Under the pieces are notes generated by a model. That model had not been told where the DNA came from and did not search any database. It saw only the letters and a program-made list of their open reading frames with translations. Shown here piece after piece: positions 1 through 8,138 of a stretch of DNA of 64,000 nt; the stretch's first letter is position 1; the number at the start of each line of letters is the position of its first letter. Source of the stretch: Albimonas pacifica (GTDB lineage: Bacteria; Pseudomonadota; Alphaproteobacteria; Rhodobacterales; Rhodobacteraceae); NCBI RefSeq assembly GCF_900113695.1, contig NZ_FOQH01000009.1, positions 201,120 through 265,119 of the forward strand. The letters run 5' to 3'. Both the position numbers and the translations under genes were made by a program.

Positions 1-165
1 AACCACGCCGGCATGAAGGTGCTGGGCCTCTCGGCGATCACCAACGCCGCCGACGGCGGCCCCGAGCAGCAGCCCGACACCATCGAGGAGGTGCTGGAGA
101 ACGCCGCCCGCGCCGGCGCCCGCATCGCCCGCCTGGTCGAGGCCCTGGCCCCCGACCTGCCCTGA
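1..165 (+). CDS. Purine nucleoside phosphorylase, C-terminal fragment
   Basis: The window opens inside this gene: 54 codons remain, read in frame from base 1 to TGA. The fragment starts NHAGMKVLGLSAITNAA and continues with EEVLENAAR, which matches the C-terminal segment of trimeric purine nucleoside phosphorylases (GM-x-VLGLSLITN followed by a EEVL helix). The enzyme phosphorolyses purine nucleosides to free base and ribose 1-phosphate in salvage. Active-site residues further upstream are outside the window, so substrate preference cannot be judged. A related MTAP-type phosphorylase is the main alternative. Confidence 0.85.
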   Translation, partial: NHAGMKVLGLSAITNAADGGPEQQPDTIEEVLENAARAGARIARLVEALAPDLP

Positions 166-332
166 CGCCGGCGGGTCCCGGGCCCCTGCCCGGGGATCCC
201 TGCCCCAGGCGCCCTGTCCGCGCCCCTCGCGTTTTCCGGGCCCGTCCGGGCAGCCCTATCACGCGCACGCTTGATTTCCGCCGCCCGCCGGGGCGACCAT
301 CGCGACGCCCCCCGCCGAGACCGGAGGTCGCC

Positions 333-1103
333 ATGACCGACCGCCCATCCGCCCCGCCCGTCGCCTCGCTTCTCGACCTGACCGGACGCCGGGCGCTCGT
401 CACCGGCGCCTCCGGCGGCCTCGGCGCGGCGCTGGCCGCGCGGCTCGCCGAGGCGGGGGCGGAGGTGGTGCTCCAGGCCCATGCCAACCACTCCGCCGCC
501 GAGGCGCTGGCCGCGCGCCTGCGCGAGGCGGGACGCGCGGCGCGGGCGGTGCGCGCCGACCTCTCGGACCCCGCGCGGATCCCGACGCTGGTGGGCGGGG
601 CCGGGCCGCTCGACCTGCTGGTGCATGCCGCGGCCCGCCAGGACCTCGCCCCCCTCTCCGACGCCGCGGCGTGGGAGGCGGTGATGGCCGTCAACCTCTC
701 CGCCGCCCGCGCCCTGCTCGCCGCCTTCGCGGCCCAGGCGGAGGCGCCGGAGGGGCGCGCGGCCCTGCTGGTGTCCTCGATCGAGGGGGCGCGCGCGGCG
801 CCCGGGCACGGGGCCTACGCCGCCTCCAAGGCGGGGCTCGAGATGCTGGCGAAGGCCGCGGCGCTGGAGTTCGCGCCGATGCGGGTCAACGCGCTGGCCC
901 CCGGCCTGATCGACCGCCCCGGGCTGGAGGCTCGGTGGCCCGAAGGGCTGGCGCGCTGGCGCGCGGCGGCCCCGCTCGGGCGCCCCGGCGCGCCGGAGGA
1001 GGTGGCTGACGCGGCGCTGTTCCTGCTGTCGGACGCCGCGCGCTTCGTCACCGGCGCGACGCTGACCGTCGACGGCGGCGTCTCGGCCGGGCCGGGCTGG
1101 TAG
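333..1103 (+). CDS. SDR family NAD(P)-dependent oxidoreductase
   Basis: A classical short-chain dehydrogenase of 256 residues. The Rossmann nucleotide-binding motif TGASGGLG lies at residues 24-31 and the catalytic Tyr162-x3-Lys166 pair sits in YAASK, with a Ser-rich stretch (LLVSSIEGA) supplying the third catalytic residue. The usual NNAG motif after beta-4 is replaced by HAAA. The C-terminal VDGGVS is typical of the family. The first ATG is used; GGAGGTCGCC precedes it as a ribosome-binding site. It stands alone between the phosphorylase fragment and the lytic transglycosylase. Substrate is not deducible. Confidence 0.85.
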   Translation: MTDRPSAPPVASLLDLTGRRALVTGASGGLGAALAARLAEAGAEVVLQAHANHSAAEALAARLREAGRAARAVRADLSDPARIPTLVGGAGPLDLLVHAAARQDLAPLSDAAAWEAVMAVNLSAARALLAAFAAQAEAPEGRAALLVSSIEGARAAPGHGAYAASKAGLEMLAKAAALEFAPMRVNALAPGLIDRPGLEARWPEGLARWRAAAPLGRPGAPEEVADAALFLLSDAARFVTGATLTVDGGVSAGPGW

Positions 1104-1194
1104 CGGGCCGCGTCCGGAGACGGGGACGCCGTCCCACCCAGCGAATTCGTGAACCGTTCGGCGCCGTGCGGCCGCGCGGGGGCCCAAGTCCCCG

Positions 1195-1223
1195 TTCGCG
1201 CCCGCCGCGCCGCGTGCTATGAT
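1195..1223 (+). promoter_or_regulatory. Candidate promoter of the lytic transglycosylase gene
   Basis: TTCGCG, 17-bp spacer, TATGAT. The -10 hexamer differs from TATAAT at one base and the -35 keeps TT-x-x-C. It lies about 57 nt before the chosen ATG at 1281. This supports that start over the upstream GTG at 1149, which would lie before the promoter. Confidence 0.4.
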
Positions 1224-1280
1224 TCACTCCGAAACCGGCCAGCCGGCGCAGACCGGCGGCCCGAGGCGAAAGGCGTTGCG

Positions 1281-3260
1281 ATGACCCCCCTTCGGCGTTC
1301 CCGCCGACCCGCCGGGCTTGCCCTGGCGACGGCGCTGCTTTTGAGCTCCACCGCGCTTCCCGCGCTGGCCTTCCCGCAACGCTCCGAGGGCGCGCGCTTC
1401 GTCCCCGTGGCCGAGGCGGTGCGCGCCGACCAGTGGGCGGCGGCCTTCCAGTACGCCGAGGCGACCCGCGACCCGGCCGCCATGGACTATGTCCGCTGGC
1501 GCTGGCTGTCGGCCGGCGAGGGCGGCTTCTTCGACGCGCGCGACTTCCTCGCCCGCAACCCCGACTGGCCGCAGACCGACATGATCCGCCGCGAGGCGGA
1601 GCGGAAGATGCCCCTCAACCTGCGCCCCTCGGAGGTGACGGCCTTCTTCGCGGGCCAGACCCCGCTGACCGGCTCCGGCGCCCTGGCGCTGGCCCAGGCG
1701 CAGCTCGCCGACGGCCAGACCCAGGCCGCGCGCGACACCGCCGTCTACGCCTGGCGCGAGAAGTCGCTGACCCCGGACGAGGAATCGCGCCTGCTGGCGA
1801 ACTGGGGCGGCGTGCTCGCCCCTTATCATGTCGAGCGGCTCGACATGCTGCTGTGGCGCGGCCTGACCGGCGAGGCGGAGCGGATGCTCGGCCGCGTCGA
1901 CGCCGCCCACCAGGCGCTGGCGCGCGCGCGCATCTCGCTGCGCCGCGGCGACCCGGGCGTCGACACGCTCGTCGCCCGGGTGCCGGCGGCGCTGGCCGGC
2001 GACGCCGGCCTCGCCTACGAGCGCTTCCGCTGGCGCGAGAAGCACGGCCTGCGCGACAGCGCCGAGCAGATGATGCGCGAGCGCTCGACCTCCGCCGCCG
2101 CCCTGGGCCGGCCCTCGGCCTGGGCCGACGAGCGCATCGACATGGTGCGCGAGGACCAGCGCGCCGGGCGCTACCGGCAGGCCTACCTGCTCGCCGCCCA
2201 GCACCACCTGAGCCCGTCCGACGGCTACGACTACAACGAGCTGGAGTGGCTCGCCGGCTGGATCGCGGTGCGCTGGCTGAACGATCCCGCCGCCGCCCAG
2301 GCCCATTTCGCCCGCTTCCTCGAGACGGTGGACACCCCCATCAGCCTCGGCCGCGGCTGGTACTGGATGGGCCGCGCGCGGGAGGCGGCGGGCGACGCCG
2401 CGGGCGCCAAGCGGGCCTATCTCGAGGGCGCCCGCTGGCAGACCAGCTTCTACGGCCAGCTCGCCGCCGAGCGGGCGGGGGCCGACGCCGACGCCTCGCT
2501 CTCGGGCGTCGACGCGCCGACCGACTGGCGCAACGCCGCGGCGATCGAGTCGAACCAGGTCCGCGCCGGCGTGCTGCTGCACTGGGCGGGCGAGCGGGGG
2601 CGCAGCCACTGGCTGCTGACCAACGCCGCCGCCGAGGCGCGCAACCCCCGCGACCAGGCCGCCATCGCCCACCTGGCGCTGGAGCTCGACCGGCCCGAGA
2701 TCGCCGTGCGCGCCGCCAAGATGGCGGCGAACGGGGGCATCGTGCTGCCCACGCCCTACTACCCGGTGGTCGACCTCGCCGACGCCTCCGGCCCGGTGCC
2801 CCCGGCGCTGGCGCTGGCGATCGCGCGCCAGGAAAGCGAGATGAACCCCGAGGCGATCTCCCACGCCGGCGCGCGCGGGCTGATGCAGCTGATGCCGGGC
2901 ACGGCGAAGCTGGTCGCCGGGCGCCTGGGGATGCCCTACGACCTGAACCGGCTGACCGCGGACTGGCGCTACAACGCCCGGCTCGGCACCGACTACCTCG
3001 CCGGGCTGATCGACGACTTCGGCTCCTGGCCGCTGGCGGCGGCGGGCTACAACGCCGGCCCCAACCGCGTGCGCCAGTGGATCGCGGCCTTCGGCGACCC
3101 CCGCTCGGGCCGCATGGACATGGTCGACTGGATCGAGACGATCCCCTTCGACGAGACCCGCAACTACGTCCAGCGGGTGATGGAAGGGGTGCATGTCTAC
3201 GAGGCCCGCCTCTCCGGCCGCGCCCAGGCGCCCGAGCTGACCGCCCTGCTCCAGCGCTGA
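1281..3260 (+). CDS. Soluble lytic murein transglycosylase (family 1 SLT)
   Basis: A secreted 659-residue enzyme that cleaves the beta-1,4 bond of peptidoglycan with formation of 1,6-anhydromuramic acid in the periplasm. From the ATG at 1281 the protein begins with a basic n-region, a hydrophobic core and an ALA site near residue 30, a good signal peptide. A long helical superhelix domain follows (about residues 40-490). The SLT domain occupies about 500-640, with catalytic Glu518 in ARQESEMN, then GLMQLMPGTAK and AAGYNAGPNRV, all diagnostic of Slt70-like enzymes. The longest frame starts at a GTG at 1149, but that would bury the signal peptide 44 residues in. The length matches the Slt70 family. 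Confidence 0.93.
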   Translation: MTPLRRSRRPAGLALATALLLSSTALPALAFPQRSEGARFVPVAEAVRADQWAAAFQYAEATRDPAAMDYVRWRWLSAGEGGFFDARDFLARNPDWPQTDMIRREAERKMPLNLRPSEVTAFFAGQTPLTGSGALALAQAQLADGQTQAARDTAVYAWREKSLTPDEESRLLANWGGVLAPYHVERLDMLLWRGLTGEAERMLGRVDAAHQALARARISLRRGDPGVDTLVARVPAALAGDAGLAYERFRWREKHGLRDSAEQMMRERSTSAAALGRPSAWADERIDMVREDQRAGRYRQAYLLAAQHHLSPSDGYDYNELEWLAGWIAVRWLNDPAAAQAHFARFLETVDTPISLGRGWYWMGRAREAAGDAAGAKRAYLEGARWQTSFYGQLAAERAGADADASLSGVDAPTDWRNAAAIESNQVRAGVLLHWAGERGRSHWLLTNAAAEARNPRDQAAIAHLALELDRPEIAVRAAKMAANGGIVLPTPYYPVVDLADASGPVPPALALAIARQESEMNPEAISHAGARGLMQLMPGTAKLVAGRLGMPYDLNRLTADWRYNARLGTDYLAGLIDDFGSWPLAAAGYNAGPNRVRQWIAAFGDPRSGRMDMVDWIETIPFDETRNYVQRVMEGVHVYEARLSGRAQAPELTALLQR

Positions 3261-3335
3261 AGCCCCGCCGCCGCGCGCCGAGCCGCGCGGCGGACGCCCC
3301 GCCCGCGCGCCCTGCAAAGGGCGGCGGGACCGCTC

Positions 3336-3456
3336 AGGCGCTCCCGTCCCCCAGGGTCCGCTTAGGCGCTCCCATCCTCCAGGGTCCGCTCAGGCGCTCC
3401 TGTCCCCCAGGGTCCGCTCAGGCGCTCCTGTCCCCCAGGGTCCGCTCAGGCGCTCC
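3336..3456. repeat. 28-bp tandem repeat, four full units plus a partial fifth
   Basis: Units start at 3336, 3364, 3392 and 3420 and a 9-bp partial unit at 3448. Each reads AGGCGCTCC-x-GTCCCCCAGGG and then TCCGCTC/T, with at most a few substitutions; units three and four are identical. Units abut directly with no spacers, so this is a minisatellite and not a CRISPR array. It lies between two convergent genes, downstream of the transglycosylase. Confidence 0.85.
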
Positions 3457-3481
3457 CCGCCCCCACGACGCCCCCCGCAAA

Positions 3482-3515
3482 AGAAAGCCGCGCCTCCCCG
3501 GAAGGAGGCGCGGCT
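3482..3515 (-). terminator. Rho-independent terminator of the TadE/TadG genes
   Basis: A perfect 12-bp stem (3486-3497 with 3504-3515, AGCCGCGCCTCC) closes a six-base loop. Read on the minus strand the stem is followed by TTCTTTTGC, so it fits termination of the minus-strand transcript ending at 3652. Confidence 0.7.
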
Positions 3516-3579
3516 CCGGCTGCGACCGGAAACTCGCGTCGGGGTTCGGGCGGTCCTCCCGCCCCGGGGCCCCGCGAGG

Positions 3580-3634
3580 GGGACGGTCGGGCGGGGCGAT
3601 GCGGCCGCGCAGCGGACGCGAGGGCCGCCCGGCC
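3580..3634. repeat. Diverged copy of the 67-bp GC-rich repeat
   Basis: The segment contains GGGCGGGGCG, GCGGCCGCGCAGCGGACGCG and GGGCCGCCCG in the same order as the 67-bp repeats at 14762 and 16262, with substitutions and a short deletion. It lies directly downstream of the minus-strand TadG-like gene. The rest of the 3261-3651 gap holds only the tandem repeat and the terminator. Confidence 0.5.
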
Positions 3635-3651
3635 CCCCGCCCTGCCGCGGG

Positions 3652-5070
3652 TCACTGCACCAGGGCGCCGCCCAGGATCACCCGCTCCTCGCCGTTCAGC
3701 GAGACGGTGGGGATGAAGGCCTCCAGCTCCGTGCCGCAGCCCGCGATCTGCGCGTTGCCGCCGATGTGCACGGTCGAGGAGGCCTCGACGTAGATCCCGC
3801 CCGAGGACTTGAACGACCCGCCCGGGTGGAACTGCGGCGCCGCGCCGATGAAGCCGTAGGTCCAGTCCAGCGGGCTCGACCCGCCCAGCGAGATCCGCTC
3901 CTTGGAGAACATGTAGACGTCGAACTCGCCGTCGTCGCAGTAGTGGTCCGGTTCCCCGTAGGAGGCGGAGCCCGAGAAGTTGAGCTGCCCCTCGCCGAAG
4001 AAGAACACGTCGTTGAAGTGCAGCCGCGGCCCGCCGCCCATGCCGATCTGGCCCTTGGCGATCACCGCGATGTTCTGGGCGTCGACCTTGCCGGCCATCT
4101 GCATGCCGTGGTTGACCATGTAGATCGTGTAGGGCTCGAAGTCGCCCGGCTGCACGGTCCACCACCACTGGTCGACCTGCACCACCTTCGCCGCGCCCGT
4201 CGCCGGGTTCTTCACGAAGTCCGGCAACAGGTCGCCCGAATAGGTCGAGACCCCGGAGGTGTAGAGCGCCGCCCACAGGTCGTCGAACATCGTGTTCAGG
4301 ATCGGCAGCACCAGCGGCTCGATATGCACGGGCTCGGTCACCTTCACCTCGGCCTCGCCCGCGGGGCTGTCGACGTCCACGTCGCCGATGGTGATGTTCT
4401 CGGGATAGAAGGAGGAGATGCGCACGTCGTCGGTGAAGTAGGACGAGCCGCCGAAGTGCACCGAGACCTCGCCATGCACGCAGACCCCGTCGGTCAGCGT
4501 GTTGTTGCCGCCCATCTGGAAGTCCTGGGTCGAGATCAGGATCGCGCCGGGGCACAGGCTCTGCGAGCCCGAGCCGACGCCCGAGCGCACCCGAGCGGTG
4601 GAGGCGGCGGAGATGTGCCAGCCGTCCTTGCCCATCAGCCCGACCAAGAAGGTCGGCACGTCGAGGCCCGCGCCCGCGCCCCGCGCCGCGGTCACCCGGA
4701 CCGCATCGTAGGGCGTGTCGCCGGGCACGAAGCTGTTGGTCTCCGCGTCCCAGGCGCCGAGCTGCACCATGCTGGGCAGGATCACCGTGCCGTTGCCCTC
4801 GACCGGCATGTTCACCGCCGAGAGGGCGATCGCCGCCGTGCGCGCGGCGTCGCCGTCGGGCAGCTCGCGCACCGCGGCCAGCGCCGAGGCGTCGGCGGTG
4901 GCCTGCAGCAGCGCCCGGATCCGGTAGGCGTTGGAGACGTCGAGCGTGAAGCCCGAGATCACCATCATCATGGTCATCCAGAAGATCGACCAGACCGAGG
5001 CCGATCCGCTTTCGTCCTCGGCGAGGCGCCGCGCGCGCCCGCGAAAGGTGAGCAGGGCGAGCCGGGTCAT
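3652..5070 (-). CDS. TadG-like exported protein, paralogue A
   Basis: A protein of 472 residues. The N-terminal part is a TadE/TadG-like module: ESGSASVW, one hydrophobic segment at about residues 24-42, then RIRALLQATADASALAAV, the usual post-membrane helix. The rest is unlike classical TadG (no von Willebrand A motifs seen) and is rich in short beta-strand-like Gly/Asn repeats such as MGGNNTL and VHFGG, with four cysteines (LCPG, VCVHG, YCDDG, AGCG) shared with the paralogue at 6639-8138. It is probably anchored in the membrane with a disulphide-stabilised periplasmic or surface domain. The start chosen is the ATG 11 nt after the TadE-like stop; a longer open frame upstream only overlaps that gene. 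Confidence 0.75.
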   Translation of the reverse strand: MTRLALLTFRGRARRLAEDESGSASVWSIFWMTMMMVISGFTLDVSNAYRIRALLQATADASALAAVRELPDGDAARTAAIALSAVNMPVEGNGTVILPSMVQLGAWDAETNSFVPGDTPYDAVRVTAARGAGAGLDVPTFLVGLMGKDGWHISAASTARVRSGVGSGSQSLCPGAILISTQDFQMGGNNTLTDGVCVHGEVSVHFGGSSYFTDDVRISSFYPENITIGDVDVDSPAGEAEVKVTEPVHIEPLVLPILNTMFDDLWAALYTSGVSTYSGDLLPDFVKNPATGAAKVVQVDQWWWTVQPGDFEPYTIYMVNHGMQMAGKVDAQNIAVIAKGQIGMGGGPRLHFNDVFFFGEGQLNFSGSASYGEPDHYCDDGEFDVYMFSKERISLGGSSPLDWTYGFIGAAPQFHPGGSFKSSGGIYVEASSTVHIGGNAQIAGCGTELEAFIPTVSLNGEERVILGGALVQ

Positions 5071-5081
5071 CGATCCGGCCC

Positions 5082-5477
5082 TCAGCTCGACGCGCTCGCC
5101 GCGGCCTCGTCGACCATGGTGATCGAGGCGGACAGCGAATTGTCGCCGGTCAGGAAGAAGCTGAAGATCACGACTTCGCTGAACGGCAGGGAGACCGAGG
5201 CGTTCACATAGCCGCCGTTGATCGAGACGGCGGCGGCGCCGGCGGAGTCGGGGGCGAACTGGCTGCGCACGAAGGCCTCGGCCTCGGCCTCGGTCGCGAT
5301 GCCGAGCGAGGCGGTGCGCGCCATGTCGATGAGCTGGGTCTGCTTGTGCATGAGGAGGGCCGCGTCGGTGGCGACGCCGAAGATCATGAAGAAGATCGGC
5401 AGCCAGAGGGCGAATTCGACCGTGGTCGACCCCTCGCGGTCCTGCAGCAGCGCGCGGATGCGCTTGAACACACTCAT
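5082..5477 (-). CDS. TadE-like pilus-assembly/pseudopilin protein
   Basis: A protein of 131 residues. The N-terminus has a basic stretch, then REGSTTVEFAL and a hydrophobic segment to about residue 40, the pattern of TadE-family minor pseudopilins, in which the Glu of VEFAL sits just inside the membrane segment. It is followed after 11 nt by TadG-like paralogue A, so the two are co-transcribed. A GGAGGGACATC ribosome-binding site precedes the ATG. No flp, tadA-C, rcpC or prepilin-peptidase gene is present in this window. The protein therefore either serves a Tad system encoded elsewhere or has a role with the neighbouring TadG-like proteins. Confidence 0.8.
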   Translation of the reverse strand: MSVFKRIRALLQDREGSTTVEFALWLPIFFMIFGVATDAALLMHKQTQLIDMARTASLGIATEAEAEAFVRSQFAPDSAGAAAVSINGGYVNASVSLPFSEVVIFSFFLTGDNSLSASITMVDEAAASASS

Positions 5478-5631
5478 GATGTCCCTCCGGACAACGCTTA
5501 CGCTCTACCCGGCCGAGGGCATACGCGGTCATCTACGCACTGTCTGACCGTTCCCCTCGAGCCGGTCCGTCGGTCCCGTCGCGTCCACGAAACAGTTCAT
5601 GAACAGGACGAAGACTCGCCGACCGACATTC

Positions 5632-5659
5632 ATATTAGACTTTTTCCCGCAGGCAGCAA
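5632..5659 (-). promoter_or_regulatory. Possible promoter of the TadE/TadG-A pair
   Basis: On the minus strand TTGCTG, 16-bp spacer, TAATAT, in the A+T-rich gap about 155 nt before the TadE-like ATG. Both hexamers are only partial matches, so this is a weak call. Confidence 0.3.
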
Positions 5660-5769
5660 GGCTCCGCGTGGTTAATCGATGACGCACCTTGTGCGCAGCG
5701 CGATTCTGGAAACAGTCGTGCACCTATCGTATCCGAACGGCCCAAGGCAGCCGTTTCGTTCAGTCGACG

Positions 5770-5784
5770 TTAACGTAACGTTCA
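5770..5784. promoter_or_regulatory. CtrA-like site TTAA-N7-TTCA
   Basis: TTAACGTAACGTTCA differs in one base from the alphaproteobacterial CtrA consensus TTAA-N7-TTAA. The same variant, TTAA-N7-TTCA, occurs at 8289-8303 before the paralogous TadG-like gene, preceded in both cases by CGACG. Regulation by CtrA is inferred only from this resemblance. Confidence 0.3.
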
Positions 5785-5797
5785 TTTGAGCGACATC

Positions 5798-6535
5798 TTA
5801 CAATACGATTTCGGGCACGCTGCTGAACGCGGCCTTCAGGGAATCGGACCAGGCGCCCGAGACCTTCTGGAACTCCGGGTCGTCCTGCTCCATCCGCCGG
5901 CGGACCGAGAATCGGAGCTCCCCCGCCGGCAGCACCGCGAGATCCAGCGGCATGCCCACCGACAGGTTCGAGCGCAGGGTCGAATCCATCGACACGAAGG
6001 CCGCCTTCAGCGCCTGGGGCATCGGCGTCTCGGGGGTGATCACCCGGTCGAGGATCGGCTTGCCGTACTTGTGCTCGCCGATCTGGAAGAAGGCGGTGTC
6101 CTCGGTCGCCTCGATGAAGTTGCCCGCCTCGTAGATCAGGAACAGCCGCGGCCGCCCGCCCTTGCGCTGGCCGCCCAGGATCAGCGTGGCCCCGGCCCGG
6201 GCGCCGGTCTCCTCGAGCTGCTCGCGATAGCGCTTCTGCTGCGCGGCCATGGCGTCGCCGACGAGCTGGGCGGCGCGGAACATGGTCGAACAGGTGAGCA
6301 GGCTCTCGACGTCCTCGCCGGCCTCGGCCCTGGCGCAGGCCTCGTTCAGCGCGGTGACCACGCCCTGGGTGATCGAGAGGTTGCCCGCCGTCATCAGGCA
6401 CAGCGCCCGCTCGCCCGGCCGCTCCCAAGTGAACATCTTCCCGAAGCGGGAGATGTTGTCCAAGCCCGCGTTGGTGCGCGTGTCCGACAGCATCACCAGC
6501 CCGGCGTTCAGCCGCAGCCCCACGCAATAGGTCAT
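5798..6535 (-). CDS. Anbu-type proteasome-like peptidase
   Basis: A 245-residue N-terminal-nucleophile hydrolase related to proteasome beta subunits and HslV. The second residue is Thr (MTYCVGL), which becomes the N-terminal nucleophile after Met removal. SDTRTNAGLDNIS supplies the conserved Asp17/Arg19 region, and a Lys follows at about position 32 of the mature protein (FGKM). Length and N-terminus match the Anbu (ancestral beta subunit) family, which has no long propeptide. Anbu genes typically neighbour ATP-grasp, alpha-E and transglutaminase-like genes, exactly as found at 8452-11753, but here a TadG-like gene intervenes. The physiological substrate of Anbu is not settled. Confidence 0.9.
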   Translation of the reverse strand: MTYCVGLRLNAGLVMLSDTRTNAGLDNISRFGKMFTWERPGERALCLMTAGNLSITQGVVTALNEACARAEAGEDVESLLTCSTMFRAAQLVGDAMAAQQKRYREQLEETGARAGATLILGGQRKGGRPRLFLIYEAGNFIEATEDTAFFQIGEHKYGKPILDRVITPETPMPQALKAAFVSMDSTLRSNLSVGMPLDLAVLPAGELRFSVRRRMEQDDPEFQKVSGAWSDSLKAAFSSVPEIVL

Positions 6536-6638
6536 CTCGGGCTCCTCCGGCCGTGCGCGCCGCGCGCGGGGGGTCGATAGACGAAGGCGCGCGCCATGTC
6601 ACGCGAGTCGGCCCGCCCGGCGGGCCTGCGGCCGGGCG

Positions 6639-8138
6639 CTACTGCACCAGCGTGCCGCCGGCGACCGCGGGCAGGCCTTCCTCGATCACCACCTGCTCGT
6701 AGTGGCCGCTCAGCGCCTCGGGGCAGCCGGCGATGTCGATGTTCCCGCCGAGCTGGATGGTCGCGTCCGCCTCCAGGTAGAGGCCGCCCGCGCTCTTCAT
6801 CGCGCCGCCCGGGGCGATCGAGGGGGCCGCGGCCATCAGCCCGTAGACCCACGACGAGCCGCCCCAGCCGCCCAGCGAGATCGAGTCGGTCGAGAACAGA
6901 TAGGCGTCGTAGACCCCCGCCTCGCACCAGGTCTCCGGGTCGCCGTAGCCGATGTCGCCCGAGAAGTTCAGCATCCCGCTGCCGAAGAAGAAGACCTTGT
7001 CGAACTGCAGCGACGGCCCGCCGCCCACGCCGATCTGGCCGCGCGCGATGATCGCCACGTTCTGCGCGTCGACCCCGCCGGCGAGCTGCATGCCGTGGTT
7101 GACCATGTAGATCGTGTAGGGCTTCAGGTCCCCCGGCTGCACCGTCCACCACCACTGGTTCACCCGCTGGATCCGGGCCAGGCCGGTGGCGGGGTCCTTC
7201 ACGAAGTCCGGCAGCAGGTCGCCCCCGTAGGAGGAGACCGAGCTCGCATAAAGCGTGTCCCACAGCGCATCGAACATCGCCGGAAGCTGGGGCGTGATCA
7301 CGGGCGAGAGGCTCTGCTCGGCGATCACCTCCTCGCGCGGGGCCGAACCGGCGACGACGTGGCCGATGTAGATCGTGTCCGCGTCCGCGGCCGAGACCCG
7401 CGCCCCCGGCTCGAAGCGGTCGCCGCCGCCGAAATGCACGCCGGTCTCGCCGTGCACGCAGGTTCCCTCGCGCAGCTCGTTGGAGCCGCCGGCCTGGATC
7501 GAGTCCCCGCTCAGGATCAGCGCCCCCGGGCAGAGGTTGGTCATCTGCCCCGAGCCGCTGGAGCGCGCCCGCGCCGTGGAGGAGGCCGCCACGTGCCAGT
7601 CGTCGCGGCCGATCAGGCCGACGAGGAAGGTGGGCACCGGCAGGCCCCCGTCGCCGCCGCGCGCCGCGGTCACGCGCACGGCGTCGGCGGCGGGATGGCC
7701 CACGACGAAGCGGCCGGTCTCGCCGCGCCAGCTGCCGATCTCGACCATCGGGCCGCGGATCACCTCGCCGTGCTCGTCCGGGGGCATGTTGATGCGCGCC
7801 AGCGCCAGCGCCGCGTCGCGGGCCGCGTCCTCGTCGGGCAGCGCCCGCACCGCCGCCAGCGCCGAGGCGTCGGCGGTGGCCTGCAGCAGGGCGCGGATCC
7901 GGTAGGCGTTGGCGACGTCGAGGGTGAAGCCCGAGACGATCATCATCATCATCGTCCAGAACAGCGCCCAGACGCTCGCCGCCCCGCGCTCGTCGCGGGC
8001 CAGCCGGCGCAGGCGCCGGGCGAGGCCGCGCGCGGGCCGCGCGCCGGGGGTCCGGCCCCGCGACGACGAATGCGGCCGCGCCGCGCCGACGCGGGCGCCT
8101 GCGCCCGCACCGCGGGCGACGCTCCTGAATGACATCAC
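6639..8138 (-). CDS. TadG-like exported protein, paralogue B
   Basis: A 499-residue paralogue of 3652-5070. An Arg-rich N-terminus of about 50 residues precedes DERGAASVW, a hydrophobic segment (about 53-71) and YRIRALLQATADASALAAV. The C-terminal region aligns with paralogue A over its full length: both share QWWWTVQPGD, YTIYMVNHGMQ, the cysteines in LCPG, CVHG, WC/YC and AGC, and the terminal GGxLVQ. It sits 103 bp upstream of Anbu and 313 bp downstream of the transglutaminase-like gene on the same strand. Two adjacent Met codons (8138, 8135) are possible starts. Function is unknown; I infer an envelope-anchored protein. Confidence 0.75.
   Translation of the reverse strand: MMSFRSVARGAGAGARVGAARPHSSSRGRTPGARPARGLARRLRRLARDERGAASVWALFWTMMMMIVSGFTLDVANAYRIRALLQATADASALAAVRALPDEDAARDAALALARINMPPDEHGEVIRGPMVEIGSWRGETGRFVVGHPAADAVRVTAARGGDGGLPVPTFLVGLIGRDDWHVAASSTARARSSGSGQMTNLCPGALILSGDSIQAGGSNELREGTCVHGETGVHFGGGDRFEPGARVSAADADTIYIGHVVAGSAPREEVIAEQSLSPVITPQLPAMFDALWDTLYASSVSSYGGDLLPDFVKDPATGLARIQRVNQWWWTVQPGDLKPYTIYMVNHGMQLAGGVDAQNVAIIARGQIGVGGGPSLQFDKVFFFGSGMLNFSGDIGYGDPETWCEAGVYDAYLFSTDSISLGGWGGSSWVYGLMAAAPSIAPGGAMKSAGGLYLEADATIQLGGNIDIAGCPEALSGHYEQVVIEEGLPAVAGGTLVQ

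Larger units (their letters stand above)
5478..5797. other. Intergenic region between Anbu and TadE-like genes
   Basis: A 320-bp gap that is clearly richer in A+T from about 5590 to 5795 than its surroundings. It contains a possible minus-strand promoter and a CtrA-like motif listed separately. No open frame with coding character and no tRNA-like fold was seen. Confidence 0.6.

Noticed and set aside
3336-3456. CRISPR array
   Set aside because: The 28-bp units are directly adjacent with no spacers and no cas gene is near; this is a tandem repeat.
3652-5532. A single 626-residue protein merging TadG-like A with upstream sequence
   Set aside because: The first 154 codons overlap the well-supported TadE-like gene (5082-5477) in another frame. 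The TadG-like N-terminal membrane module begins properly at 5070.
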